Below are positions 1 through 9,375 of a stretch of DNA of 64,000 nucleotides, piece by piece. Position 1 is the first letter of the stretch. Each line of letters opens with the position of its first letter. Under the pieces are notes generated by a model, which worked only from the letters and a program-made list of their open reading frames with translations, was not told where the DNA came from and did not search any database. Both the position numbers and the translations under genes were made by a program. The stretch comes from Stomoxys calcitrans (Eukaryota > Arthropoda > Insecta > Diptera > Muscidae): assembly GCF_963082655.1 (NCBI RefSeq), contig NC_081555.1:92705819-92769818 (forward strand), given 5' to 3'.

Positions 1-1260
1 AATCGCGCAAAAGTGCAGGATGCTGGAAGGGATAGAACTGACATTCTAGGCACTTCTACGGAAGCTGGAAAACGAATCAGATCTCCCGAAGAGCATAACA
101 CTGCTAAAATACTGAAGAAGAAAAAGAGTTCCCCGCTTTCAAGTACTCTGGGAAAACCAAGCCAGCCATCCCGCAACGGAGACTCCAGACAGTGTCCTGC
201 GGAGGTAGACAAAGTTGGAACATGAACGAAGGAAGCGCGCACGGCCCCTGAGAGGAGGACTGTGACTTCCAAAAGGAGGTCACAGCCATCATGGAAGGGG
301 AAGAAGGTCGCTGAGAATGGTAAGGAGCCGCCCTCTTACGTCAGAATGGCAAGGAAGCACAACAGAGATGAGCTGACTTATGCAGTCATCAATATCGGCT
401 GTGCATCCGGTAGGATTCCACCAGATCATCGGTCTCAAGTGGAGGATCTGGTTACAGATCGGATTTTTGAACATGTGTGGGTCCACCTATACAAATGATG
501 AGCTGCGAGTTTGGAGGGGACATCTTTACGCTGCGTTTTGCATCGGCGGAATGTATTGATGCTGTCAAAGAGCTCGTCAGAGGTATTCACGCTCCCTGGG
601 AGGGCGCAAAGATCAACCTGGTGAGAAAGATGGATATCCCCCAGCTCACAAAGGCTACGGTCTACATCAAGGGATAGGCAGTAAATTTGCGACGGAACGC
701 ATGTCGGGATTCTTGGGCAAGCAAATAGAAGGTTTGATCGCAAAGAAATGGGAGGTCTTCTACAGAGAGGAGAAGGAGGAAGGAACTCTCTTTGTGGTTG
801 CCATTGATCAAGTCTTCGTGACAAGTTTGGCTAAAACTTAAGGCATGGCACACTACGGGAGCAAAGCTGTCATTTTCAAGAATGGGAAGACTAGGATAGG
901 CAGAAATTCACGGCATCTCTCAATATTGAAAAGACTAGGAGAAGCAATGATCCTAATACTAAAATATCAGGTAGTGAAGTGGCGAGAGACCCAACACAGC
1001 CTAATAAACAGGAACCCGATGACTGACAGGAACCAAGGACTTAAAGATTCGGAATGCTGGGATAGGTAATGATCCTAATATTGGAACATTAGGCAGCGCA
1101 GCTACAGGAGACTCAATGCAACCCAACTATCACCTACTTCGAAGAAGCCCATTTACTTAAGATTTGGAAAGCTGAGATAGGCAAAGATCATAGTGTTGGA
1201 ATATCAGGAGAACAGGGATTGGAAACCCAATAAAGCGTAACGAACAGGGACCCGTCTAGA
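1..1260 (+). pseudogene. LINE-B copy 1: degenerate ORF1 of a non-LTR retrotransposon, 5' end outside window
   Basis: Several short open pieces in different frames (13-225, 262-498, 477-677, then to about 1200) align end to end with the minus-strand ORF1 at 21902-22530. Shared words include GRDRTDI, SPEEHNT, KHNRD, IPPDHRSQV and MDIPQLTKA. The block with PPDHRSQV followed by MSCE and FASAE looks like the DUF4780-type domain found in some fly retrotransposon ORF1 proteins; this is recognition by eye. After about 840 comes a low-complexity stretch with repeated words of the type GRxSRHLxILK and PNTKISG, also present near 21.2-21.6 kb. ORF1 proteins of this class bind element RNA. Frameshifts and stops show this copy is dead. 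The first bases already lie inside ORF1, so the 5' end is beyond the window. Confidence 0.7.
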
Positions 1261-1364
1261 GTAGGCAAAGAAGACTAGACTAGACAAACAGTGGTGAGAC
1301 AGGGGACGGTGGATCATACCTGTCATCATTTTACTGCCTTTCGACTCTCCGACACCGCCACCCA

Positions 1365-1640
1365 CGTCGGAGAACATCGATGAAGAAGAGACTATAGAAT
1401 ACCTTCTGTGTGTGTGTCCCGCACTAGCAGTCAAAAGGAGTTCCACTTAAGGTTGTCATTTCTTTGAGAACCTGTCTGATTTAACGGATATGAACATTCG
1501 CAAGTTCCTGGGCTTTTTTAAAGCGATCTGGATGGTTCAGCGGTAGAAACTAGAAGGCATCTTCCTTCTTCTGTTCCTGTGGTATCACAGTGAATGAAAA
1601 CGTCTTAGTGGGTCTGAGGGCAGATTGCCACTAAAACCTA
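1365..1640 (+). mobile_element. LINE-A 3' end fragment
   Basis: From the run GAAGAAGAGACTATAGAA onward the sequence matches the reverse complement of 47590-47830, the 3' end of the large LINE-A copy, and also 16128-16335. It covers the C-terminal coding tail and the 3' UTR with TGTGGTATCACA and a final CAGATTGCCACT. It lies directly downstream of a LINE-B ORF1, so this locus is a mosaic of two families. About 100 bases at 1260-1365 belong to neither with certainty. Confidence 0.7.
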
Positions 1641-2660
1641 TTTTTCATTACAGGCACCCCTGTAATGGAATGTTCATGGGAAATTAAGTTTAGTAGTATT
1701 ATAGAAGTGGGCAAGTATTACTGACTTTGGCAAGATGTATCATATCAGACAGCATCACATTTCATTCAATCAAAGTAAAGAACACTCACAAACATTCTTT
1801 GGCATCAGCTATATTTCAGGAAGATTCACAACAACTTTTCCCTACCAAATGGTAAAGCCATAAAAAATGGTACCTTATTTGCTATAACTTTTCAAAAAGC
1901 ACATACTTCATGCTTGTTTGTTTTTGTCTTTTTTTGTTGGTTACTCTTTGCTGGTAAAGCTCTTCAAATCCAACTTCTTTTATACCATTGATGCTGTTAT
2001 TCAATACCCAAGAATAAAAAGACACTCTAACAGAAAAAATCGAAATAAATGCAAACCTAACAGAAATATTCAAACCAGAATGATCAAAGAGATTGTAGTA
2101 GCAAATATAAGCAAAAATCAAAAAATGATGCACATCTGTTTCCATGTTATAAAAACAATATTTATTGTATTTTTATTAGCCATTCGGTAGGGCTCCTTTG
2201 AAATCAAGATGTGTTATTCAATGATGCTTTATGCGATTTTTCCGAATGTGTTTGCCCGTTTCAAAGGAATGCTTTTTGGTTACACGGTAACGATGGCAGT
2301 AGCAGCAAATATGATCTTATAAAATATTCATATTGAATTGCCTGAAAGGAAACAAAATATCACACACATACCATCCAAGGATTGGGAACTAAGTAAGTAA
2401 TCATTCTTTTGGGTTCTTTGAAAGAAGTAGGAAATTCATATACACACCCTCTAAACCAACACTCCGTGGCTCATGTGTTGCAAGAAACCCAACTGAATTT
2501 ATGATTTTAACTTTTTTTATGTATAGTTGTAACATGAGATGGGTCGTGTTTCAGGAGGTTTTAGTTTTGGAGGGAAATCTGTGTTGCCTATCAGCAGTCT
2601 AAAGTCATGCTTATTCAGCCCCAGGATAAGCGACGCACAGTGGGATAGAAACGAAAAGAA
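1641..2660. other. AT-rich stretch with no recognised gene
   Basis: Mostly AT-rich single-copy-looking DNA. The overlapping 87- to 90-residue frames near 1900-2190 are lysine/isoleucine-rich and open on both strands, as expected by chance in AT-rich DNA. No motif, splice structure or repeat was recognised. Confidence 0.5.
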
Positions 2661-2664
2661 ACAA

Positions 2665-4465
2665 GTTAAAAGGCATTAAGTTCGGCCGGGCCAAACTTTG
2701 GATACCCACCACTTCGGGTATATATGTAAACCCCATTTCGTCACAATCCGGTGAAAATTGGATAACTTAACAACTCAAATTTGGCACGGACATTGAGTGG
2801 TCTATATTACAGTTATAAACCGATTTGAACCATATTAAGGTTGGATATCATGAGGCTCAGAAAAACTTACTGTTTTAAATTTTACCGAAATCGGTTAAAA
2901 AATAAAGCTTTTACTGGCTTCAGACCCCTTAACGGCAGATCGGTCTATATGGCAGCTATACCTAAATATAGACCGATCAGAACCATATTTAGGTCGGATG
3001 TTGGGAGGTCTTAACCTACTCACTGTTTTAAATTTCAGCCAAATCGGCTAAAAAATAAAGCATTTATGGGCTTCAGACCCTTTATCTGGAGATCGGTCTA
3101 TATGGCAGCTATATCTAAATATAGTCCGATCTGAAACATATTTGAGTCGGATGTTGAGAGGCTTAAAACTGTACACTATTCCAAATTTCAGCGAAATCGG
3201 ATAAAAAATAAAGCTTTTATGGCCTTCAGACCCTTTATCGGGAGATCGGTCTATACGGCAGCCATATCTAATTATAGTCCGATCTGAACCATATTTAGGT
3301 CAGATGTCGGGAAGCTTAAAATAACCCACTGTTGCAAATTTCAGCGAAATCGGGTAATAAATAAAGCTTTTATGGCCTTCAGAGCTTTTATCGGTAGATC
3401 GGTCTATATGGCAGCTATATCTAAATATGGACCGATCTAATCCATATTTAGGTCAGATGTAGGGAGGCTTAAAATAACTCTCGGTTTCAAATTTTAACCA
3501 AATCGGTTAAAAAATAAAGCTTTTATGGGCTTCAGACCCTTTATTGGGAGATCGGTCTATATGACAGCTATATCTTAATATAGTCCGATCTGAACCATAT
3601 TTAGGTCAGATGTTGGGAGGCTTAAAATAACCTACTGTTTTAAATTTCAGCCAAATCGGGTAAAAAATAAAGCATATATGGGCTTCAGACCCTTTATCTG
3701 GAGATCGGTCTATATGGCAGCTATATCTAAATATAGTCCGATCTGTAACATATTTGGGTCGGATGTTGAGAGGCTTGAAACTGTACATTATTCCAAATTT
3801 CAGCGAAGTCGGATAAAAAATAAAGCTTTTATGGCCTTCAGACCCTTTATCGGGAAATCGGTGTATATGACAACTATATCTAAATATAGTCCGATCTGAA
3901 CCGTATTTACATCAGATCTTGGGAGGCTCAAAATAACCTACTGTTTTAAATTTCAGCGAAATCGGGTTATAAATTAAGTTTTAATGGCCTTCAGACCCTT
4001 TATCGGTAGATCGGTCTATATGGCAGCTATATCTAAATATAGTCCATATTTGGGTTAGTTGTCGGGAAGCTTCAAGCTACTCCCTTTCAATTCAAATTTC
4101 AGCGAAATCGGATGAAAAATGAAGTTTTTATGGGCATTAGACCCTTTATTGGAAAATCGGTCTATAAAGCAGCTGTATCCAAATATGGCCCGATATGGCC
4201 CGTTCAAGAACTTAAGCGTGCATCAAAAAGACTTATCTGTGCTAAATTTCAGCTCATTATCTCAATTTTTGAAGGCTGTAGAGTGATTACAACAGACGGA
4301 TAGACGGACAGACGGATAGACGGACAGACACACAGACGTCGTTAAATCGTCTTAGAATTTTATGACGATCCGAAATATATATACGATGTAGGGTCGGAAA
4401 TTGATATTTCGATGCGTTGCAAACGGAATGACTAAATGAATATACCCCCTATTCTACAGTGGTGG
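2665..4465 (+). mobile_element. D-type element 1 (DINE/Helentron-like, tandem-repeat core)
   Basis: The left end carries the GC-rich palindrome TTCGGCCGGGCC at about 2682 followed by ATACCCACCACTTCGGGTATA. The right end is GGTGGGTATAAAAA near 4461, an inverted match to the left TACCCACC. Between them are nine tandem units (see next entry), then a GTCY-type microsatellite (GACGGACAGACGGATAGACG) at about 4295-4330, then TATATATACGATG and CGTTGCAAACGGAATGAC. The same order recurs at 9376-12115 (reversed) and 33305-34255. The combination of subterminal hairpin, GTCY microsatellite and tandem core resembles dipteran DINE-1/mini-me elements, considered non-autonomous Helentrons. Class assignment is inference. 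No coding capacity is seen. Confidence 0.55.
2941..4200 (+). repeat. Tandem array, 153-bp units (D1 core)
   Basis: The landmark CGGTCTATATGGCAGCTATA or a close variant starts at 2941, 3094, 3247, 3400, 3553, 3706, 3859, 4012 and 4158. The spacings are therefore 153 bp seven times and then 146. Each unit also carries AAATTTCAGCGAAATCGG and CTTCAGACCCTTTAT. As 153 is a multiple of three, accidental reading frames stay open across units, which explains the short ORFs here. Confidence 0.85.
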
Positions 4466-4489
4466 GTATAAAAACTAGTAAAAGCTATG

Positions 4490-5145
4490 TCATTTTAGAA
4501 CGGATAGAGATAACTCCTTGACATTCGTCAAGGTAAAAGCTGAGGTGTTATGGAGATGCAAATGCAAATTTGCCCATGAACATTCCATTAAGGAACTGGG
4601 AAAACTTCTCACAAATCAATGAGTGCTGTCCGATACATTTTTAAACTTAATGATAAGGGACCTCGTTTTTATAGCCGAAGCTGAAAACAAATATCGCCCG
4701 CATTAGAAGAGGATAACCACCGCTGAAAATTTTTCTGATGTTCCTGCCAGGATTCGAACCCAAGCGTTCGGCGTTATAGGCAGACATGCTAATCTCTGTG
4801 CTACGATGGCGACCGGTGTTATCGAGATACTGTGCTAGATTTCAAGGACCTTGGTGGTTCGGGCGTTTCTTGACAGTCCCTTAAAGAAGAATACCTCGGC
4901 ATTTCGAAAATTTGTTAGGGTTGTCAAATTTTTATTTGTGGTCTTATTTTAAAAATTTTAGTAGATAGTGCTTAAAAATCCCTAGAAAAAAGTCAGATTG
5001 AGGTATACAATACCTCCACTGGTTTCAAGGATATACGAGATTCAATTTTCATTTGTTCAACTTTAGGCCGATATTGGCTTCGTATTTTGCGATTTATGCA
5101 AGCATAAGTAGATCGATTTTCATTTTGATGCATGATTTGAATCGG
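4490..5145. repeat. Dispersed repeat X, copy 1, interrupted by a SINE2
   Basis: The flanks 4494-4557 and 4815-5140 together match the uninterrupted sequence at 13735-14072 (shared: GAACGGATRGAGATRAC, GAGGTGTTATSGAGAT, AAAAGTCAG, CTCCACTGGTTTC, GGCTTMGTATTTTGC). It seems to be a non-coding repeat of unknown class that sits next to a D element in one of its two copies. Confidence 0.65.
4558..4814 (-). mobile_element. SINE2 copy with 14-bp target-site duplication
   Basis: This is a reversed copy of the tRNA-headed SINE2 family. Read on the minus strand it starts GGTCGCCATCGTAGCACAGAG and contains the B-box-like GGGTTCGAATCCTGGC, then the body (AGCGGTGGTTATCC, TTAGTGAATGT-like end). It is flanked by GGTGTTATGGAGAT at 4544-4557 and GGTGTTATCGAGAT at 4815-4828 (13 of 14 match). 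The empty site is seen in the related repeat at 13785-13800. These are hallmarks of target-primed retroposition. Confidence 0.85.
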
Positions 5146-5399
5146 TAAGGTGAGGTTAGATTTAAGTGGCAGTCTGCCACTCACTTAGACGTTTTCGTCC
5201 ATTGTGATGTCTTAGGAACAGATGAAGGAAAATGCCTTCCAGTTCCTACTGTTGAAACATCCAGATCGCTTTAAAAAGTCCAACAACGTTCACATCCGCT
5301 AAATAAGACTGGTTTTCAAAGAAAAGAGAACCTAAAGTGAAACTCCTTCAGACTGCCAGAGCAAGACACTCTTCTTCTCCGATGTCCTCAAAGCTTCTG

Positions 5400-6055
5400 C
5401 AAAAGTCAAAGTTACTGGCAACCTTCAGTCTGCCAGCATGTTTTCCGATTAGACAGTGACCTGTCATGACGAACACAATGACTCAGACGTCTGTTCTGCC
5501 AGTCACAGCAGTAGACCTCTTCAAGTCGAGATTAGCCCACATAGTTTTGGAATGCTCATACCCCCCTCTTTGTGACCATCTATCATTGGTTGCCCTTTGG
5601 GCCTGGTCCTGAAAACTTAGCTTACATGTCGCTAGAGGCATACCCACAGATTCCAGTATCCCTGGAATGTGTAGGATAGTTCCTAGTCTCGCAAGCTCGT
5701 CCGCTTTACAATTCCCTGAGATATCTCTGTGGCCAAGCACCCTGAGCAGGTGAATTTTGAACTGTTCATCCATCTCGTTGAGAGATCTGAGACAGTCAAG
5801 GGCGGTTTTTGTGTTCAGAAATACGTTCTGCAGGAACTTAATGGCTGCCTGGCTGTCTGAGAAGATGTTTATGCCAATCGTCGTTATGACATTATATCTT
5901 AGCCATTACACCACTTCCATACTTGCAAGGATCTTCGCTTGATACACACTGCAGTGGACAGGTAAACTTTTCGAAAAGACTAGTTCTAGATCTTAAGAAT
6001 ACACCCCAAAGCCAACCTGGTCGTTTAGTTTGGAACCATCCGTATAGAAGTTCAT
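5400..6055 (-). pseudogene. LINE-A1 RNase H domain and C-terminal tail (broken)
   Basis: At about 6055-6000 the minus strand encodes NFYTDGSKLNDQVGFGV, the first RNase H block with its catalytic Asp. The middle (5940-5780) is out of frame. The block 5773-5483 carries LLRVLGHRDISGNCKADELARLG, the last RNase H block with the final Asp in KADELA, then ESVGMPLATCKL. The cysteine-rich C-terminal tail near 5400 is eroded. RNase H removes RNA from the hybrid during second-strand synthesis. Confidence 0.75.
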
Positions 6056-6670
6056 TTAACTTCTGTTACCAGAGATACCATAGTTCCACTCGGTTCTATC
6101 GGGAATCGAGGTACAGTAGTTTTTATCAAAAAGCGGTTCAGGTAGGGTGTAATCCACACTGCGAGGAACTTTGGATATTGTTTCAAGGAAAACACAGTGT
6201 CCGTAGCCGCCACATGACCAATGAGAAAGCTCTCTTAACCTCACGGCAGTGTTCCCTGCAATTTGTCTAGCCACAATGTCCAAAGGCATAAGATGTAGCA
6301 CTAAATTCAGTGCATCAGATGGTGTCGTCCTCAGTGCGGCTGGGATGCACAAACAAGCCATCCGTTGGATCCGATCAAGTATAGGACAGTAGGTGGATTT
6401 TTGAAGCGCCGTCCACCAGACCACAACACCATATAGCATTATAGGTCTGACAATTGCAGTATATAACCAATGTATGAGGCGCGGTATGAAACCCCAACTT
6501 TTGCAATGGCTCTCTTGCCGGTGTATAGGGCAAGAGTGGCCTTTTTTACTCTTTTCAAAATGTTGGATATTAAGTTCAATTTTCAGTCCAGCAAAAAAAC
6601 CCAGGTATTTTGGGCTTTCTGTAAATGGAACATTCTCTCCTCCCAAGGAGACAGATTCCATTGTAGGCAA
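6056..6670 (-). pseudogene. LINE-A1 RT thumb and connection region
   Basis: A 204-residue open stretch continues after the palm in another frame. Landmarks are KYLGFFAGLKIELN (usually KYLGV.LD..L.W), WLYTAIVRPIMLYGVVVWW (typical thumb block of R1/LOA/I elements) and RIQRMACLCIPAALRTTPSDALN (typical block linking RT and RNase H). The last part drifts out of frame toward YTLPEPLF. The same words occur at 48614-48991. Confidence 0.8.
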
Positions 6671-6766
6671 CTTGTAATTCCTGCTGAAAAGAACTACTTT
6701 TGTCTCGAACGGACTTATACCTCGACAGCTTTCGGTAGCCCACTTTGCTGTTGCACGTAGAACTTC

Positions 6767-7393
6767 CTAAAATACATCTCTAAGAGTGCTGGGAAACTTT
6801 CCGCTAACCGCAATTGCCACGCCATCAGCATACGCGACCACTTTTACGACTTTTTCTTCCAGAGACAATAAGATAGTGTTAATGGCTATATTCCAAAGTA
6901 GAGGAGGCAGTACACCTCCTTGTGGTGTTCCTCTGTTGACCCATATTTTTAGATATACAGATCCCAAACCTGCTGTTATGCATCTTTTAGAAAGTAAGTT
7001 ATTAATAATCTTTCTTACGGTAGAATTGATGCCCAGAAACTCCAACTCCTTCATGAATGACGTCAGTTTTACATAATTGAAAGCACCTTCAATGTCAAGA
7101 AATGCTGCCATTGTATATTCCTTGGAAGCGAGAGAACCCTCTATGTAGCCGTCTATGTCGTGAAGGGCTGTTTCAGTGGATTTGCCGTTACTATATGCAT
7201 GCTGCTGCCGCGTCAGAAGATCTCCAGGAATCTTTTTCCTAAGATATGTTTCTATCAACCTTTCGAGAGTCTTCAGCATAAAGGATGACAGCCTAGTAGA
7301 ACGAAAATCTTTCGCCTTCGTGTTAGATTTCCTGCTTTCTGAATGACCTATGTGACCCTCCATCCCACAGGTATATATGACATCCTGATACAT
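6767..7393 (-). pseudogene. LINE-A1 reverse transcriptase fingers and palm (inactive)
   Basis: This 208-residue open piece holds recognisable RT motifs in order: FLDIEGAFNYVK (palm motif A with the catalytic Asp), NRGTPQGGVLPPLLWNIAIN (motif B), and YADGVAIAV (motif C). Motif C should read YADD, so the second catalytic aspartate is replaced by glycine and the enzyme would be dead even without the frame breaks. RT motif 2 usually ends in a PISL-like word; here the corresponding region at the start (DFRSTRLSSFMLKTLERLIE) is altered. In a live element RT copies its RNA at a nicked target. Confidence 0.85.
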
Positions 7394-8097
7394 GCAGAGT
7401 ATATCTCCCTAAGCCAAGGAACCAGTCTATCAGACACAGCTTGTAATTCAACCGATGATACATCATCAGGGCCTGACGACTTAAAGGAGTCGAAACTTCT
7501 TATCGCCCAAAGGATTTTCGGCTCAGACACAATTTCCCTAATAGCCTCTGACGAATGCATACCAGTGTCAATTATACCAGTGACGTTGTCCGTGGGAGAA
7601 TTTCCCAGGAAATGTCTATCAGCGAGTAGTTCTTGGGTTTCCTCTCTAGACATTGTTCATATATTCTCTAACTTCTGAATATCTTCCTTAGCCTCATATG
7701 TGTCCTCCATCGAAGATTAGCAAAAATAATAGACGTCCCTATCGTATGGTGCCCTTAAAGCTTTCGTTCTGTTGAAGAGTTTTCTGCAGTCCTTCCTTAG
7801 AACAACCATGTCTGGGGACCACCATGTTGGTCGCTGTTTGCCCCTTGGCTTGGTACTAGGACATGCTGACACAAGCGAGTCATTCAGGGCCTCCGTGATC
7901 CGCTTGACCATTATATCTATATCCTGCACATTTGTCACTTCCTTTTCTGTTCTAGAGGGAATAGACTTGCATAATTTGTGCCGAAATTTTTCCCAATCCG
8001 CCTTTCTTCTGTTTAGCCAAGAGACCACTTGGCAAATCGAAAATTTGTTTATGCTGCCAAATCTTAATTTTAAATGGATATCTCTAACCGTTCTCAC
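7348..8097 (-). pseudogene. LINE-A1 endonuclease-RT linker and RT N-terminus (broken)
   Basis: Two minus-strand pieces belong here. 8097-7717 contains the conserved WWSPDMVVLRKDCRKLFNR-like stretch typical of the segment before RT in LINEs with apurinic-like endonucleases. 7653-7348 contains FKSSGPDDVSS, the RT block-1 signature (usually SPGPDG), followed by LVPWLREIYSACIRMSYIPVGWR, the usual run into RT motif 2. A stop and frame change separate the pieces around 7655-7715. The copy at 49850-50285 has the same organisation. Confidence 0.75.
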
Positions 8098-8105
8098 ATG
8101 ACATA

Positions 8106-8705
8106 TTTTGTACTATTTTTTAGGTTATCTCCCACTGTGCGCTGTTTCTATGCCATCTGAGGTTTCTGGTTGTAGCTGGTATGTCTATGGCTAAGTCTTG
8201 GTACTATCACCATAGCTGTGGTACTTTCATTTTAAACCTACTCCCTGGTTTCAAATCCGTCGCTCCACTGGGGAACAGAGTCATACCACAATAACACATA
8301 GGGGTAATCATACCTGTGACTGGAAAAAAGTTCGCAAACAATTTGCCTACTTTGAAGGTTACAAGATATGCTTGTAAAAATAAATAAAAATAAAGCCCTC
8401 AACGATTAAAATAAGAATCGATGATTTAAGACTTACTGAAATTTATGCAACTGAGAGATGAACTGAGCTTAAAGGTCCTTCTGTCGTATAGTGAGCTTAA
8501 AGATCCTTTCGGAGCTTACCTGAAAAAAAAGACAAGAAGGAACAAATATATTAAAAAGAAAATCATTACGTAAAACATTTTTGTATAAACAAAACCAATA
8601 CTAAAGGATGATTTTTAAGAAGTATAGAAAAGTTTTTCAAAAAGAAAAACACATAAAATTCAGAAAAATGCATGAAATATTTATTTGAATCAATACTACA
8701 GTCCA
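8106..8705. other. No recognised gene
   Basis: Unassigned DNA between the truncated LINE-A and the MITE. The repeated words GAGCTTAAAGGTCCTT and GAGCTTAAAGATCCTT near 8465-8515 form a small local duplication. The rest is AT-rich without a recognised motif. Confidence 0.5.
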
Positions 8706-8709
8706 TATA

Positions 8710-8945
8710 TTGGATTGCCCAAAAAGTAATTGCGGATTTTTTAAAAGAAAGTAAATGCATTTTTAATAAAACTTAGAATGAACTTTAATCAAATATACTT
8801 TTTTTTAAACTTTTTTTCTAAAGCAAGCTAAAAGTAACAGCTGATAACTGACAGAAGAAAGAATGCAATTACAGAGTCACAAGCTGTGAAAAAATTTGTC
8901 AACGCCGACTATATGAAAAATCCGCAATTACTTTTTGGACAACCA
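8710..8945. mobile_element. MITE-1 copy a (mariner-type, TA target)
   Basis: This 236-bp unit is bounded by inverted repeats: left TTGGATTGCCCAAAAAGTAA at 8710 and right ending TTTTTGGACAACCA at 8945, with TA on both sides (8708-8709, 8946-8947). The full-length sister at 53399-53635 lies in the opposite orientation. There is no coding capacity. TIRs and TA duplication fit a Tc1/mariner-mobilised MITE. Confidence 0.9.
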
Positions 8946-8947
8946 TA

Positions 8948-9375
8948 ATTTAATGTTTGAAGATTATTTCATGCAAATGTTGATCGTGACTGCGACTGAA
9001 ATGGCCCATCCGCTTAATCCAATTTTATCATACTCTTTCCAACATTTCGGTCGGTATCTCACGAATATGCTTCAGTGTTGTCTTTTAGTGTGTCAATTGA
9101 AGCGGGTTTGCCTATATAAACATGATTTAAAGGCCTGAAATCGCACGATCTAGGCTGCCAATTGACCGGTCCCGAACGTAAAATAAAATGTTCACCGAAC
9201 TGGCCTCTCAATAAGTCCATTGTTACGCCTGCTGTGGGGCATGTCCACCGTCATGTTGAAACCACATGTCATGCAATTCAAGATCTTGCATTTTGTCAAA
9301 AAAAAGTTGGATATCATCTCACGGTAGCGCTCACCATTGACATGATGCCACCAGCCCATAAACCGCAACAAATTG
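8948..9375 (-). pseudogene. mariner-like transposase C-terminal remnant
   Basis: On the minus strand the sequence parallels the plus-strand transposase at 53690-54125: a region equivalent to VYGLVAGGIIG, then NNERYREMISNFFLTK, LHDMW, and a degraded QDGATCHTARxNNGLI stretch, then GEFGEHFI and PRSCD. Near 9000 it ends with a HLHEIIFK-like tail. Several frame breaks remove function. This is the C-terminal half of a DDE/D transposase; the N-terminal DNA-binding part is missing. A MITE of about 236 bp abuts its 3' end. Confidence 0.75.

Larger units (their letters stand above)
5146..8105 (-). mobile_element. LINE-A copy 1, 5'-truncated non-LTR retrotransposon (R1/LOA/I-like)
   Basis: On the minus strand the order is: linker upstream of RT (8097-7717), RT (about 7650-6700), post-RT thumb/connection (6670-6056), RNase H (about 6055-5600), C-terminal tail, and a 3' end at about 5149 finishing in ACTGCCACTTAAATCTAACCT. 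The endonuclease domain is missing, as expected from 5' truncation during reverse transcription. The domain order with an RNase H after RT fits the R1/LOA/I group. Frameshifts and stops split every domain. It is a close relative of 47570-50285. Confidence 0.85.

Noticed and set aside
2941..4200. CRISPR-like array
   Set aside because: Units are 153 bp, contiguous, with no unique spacers, and the DNA is eukaryotic.
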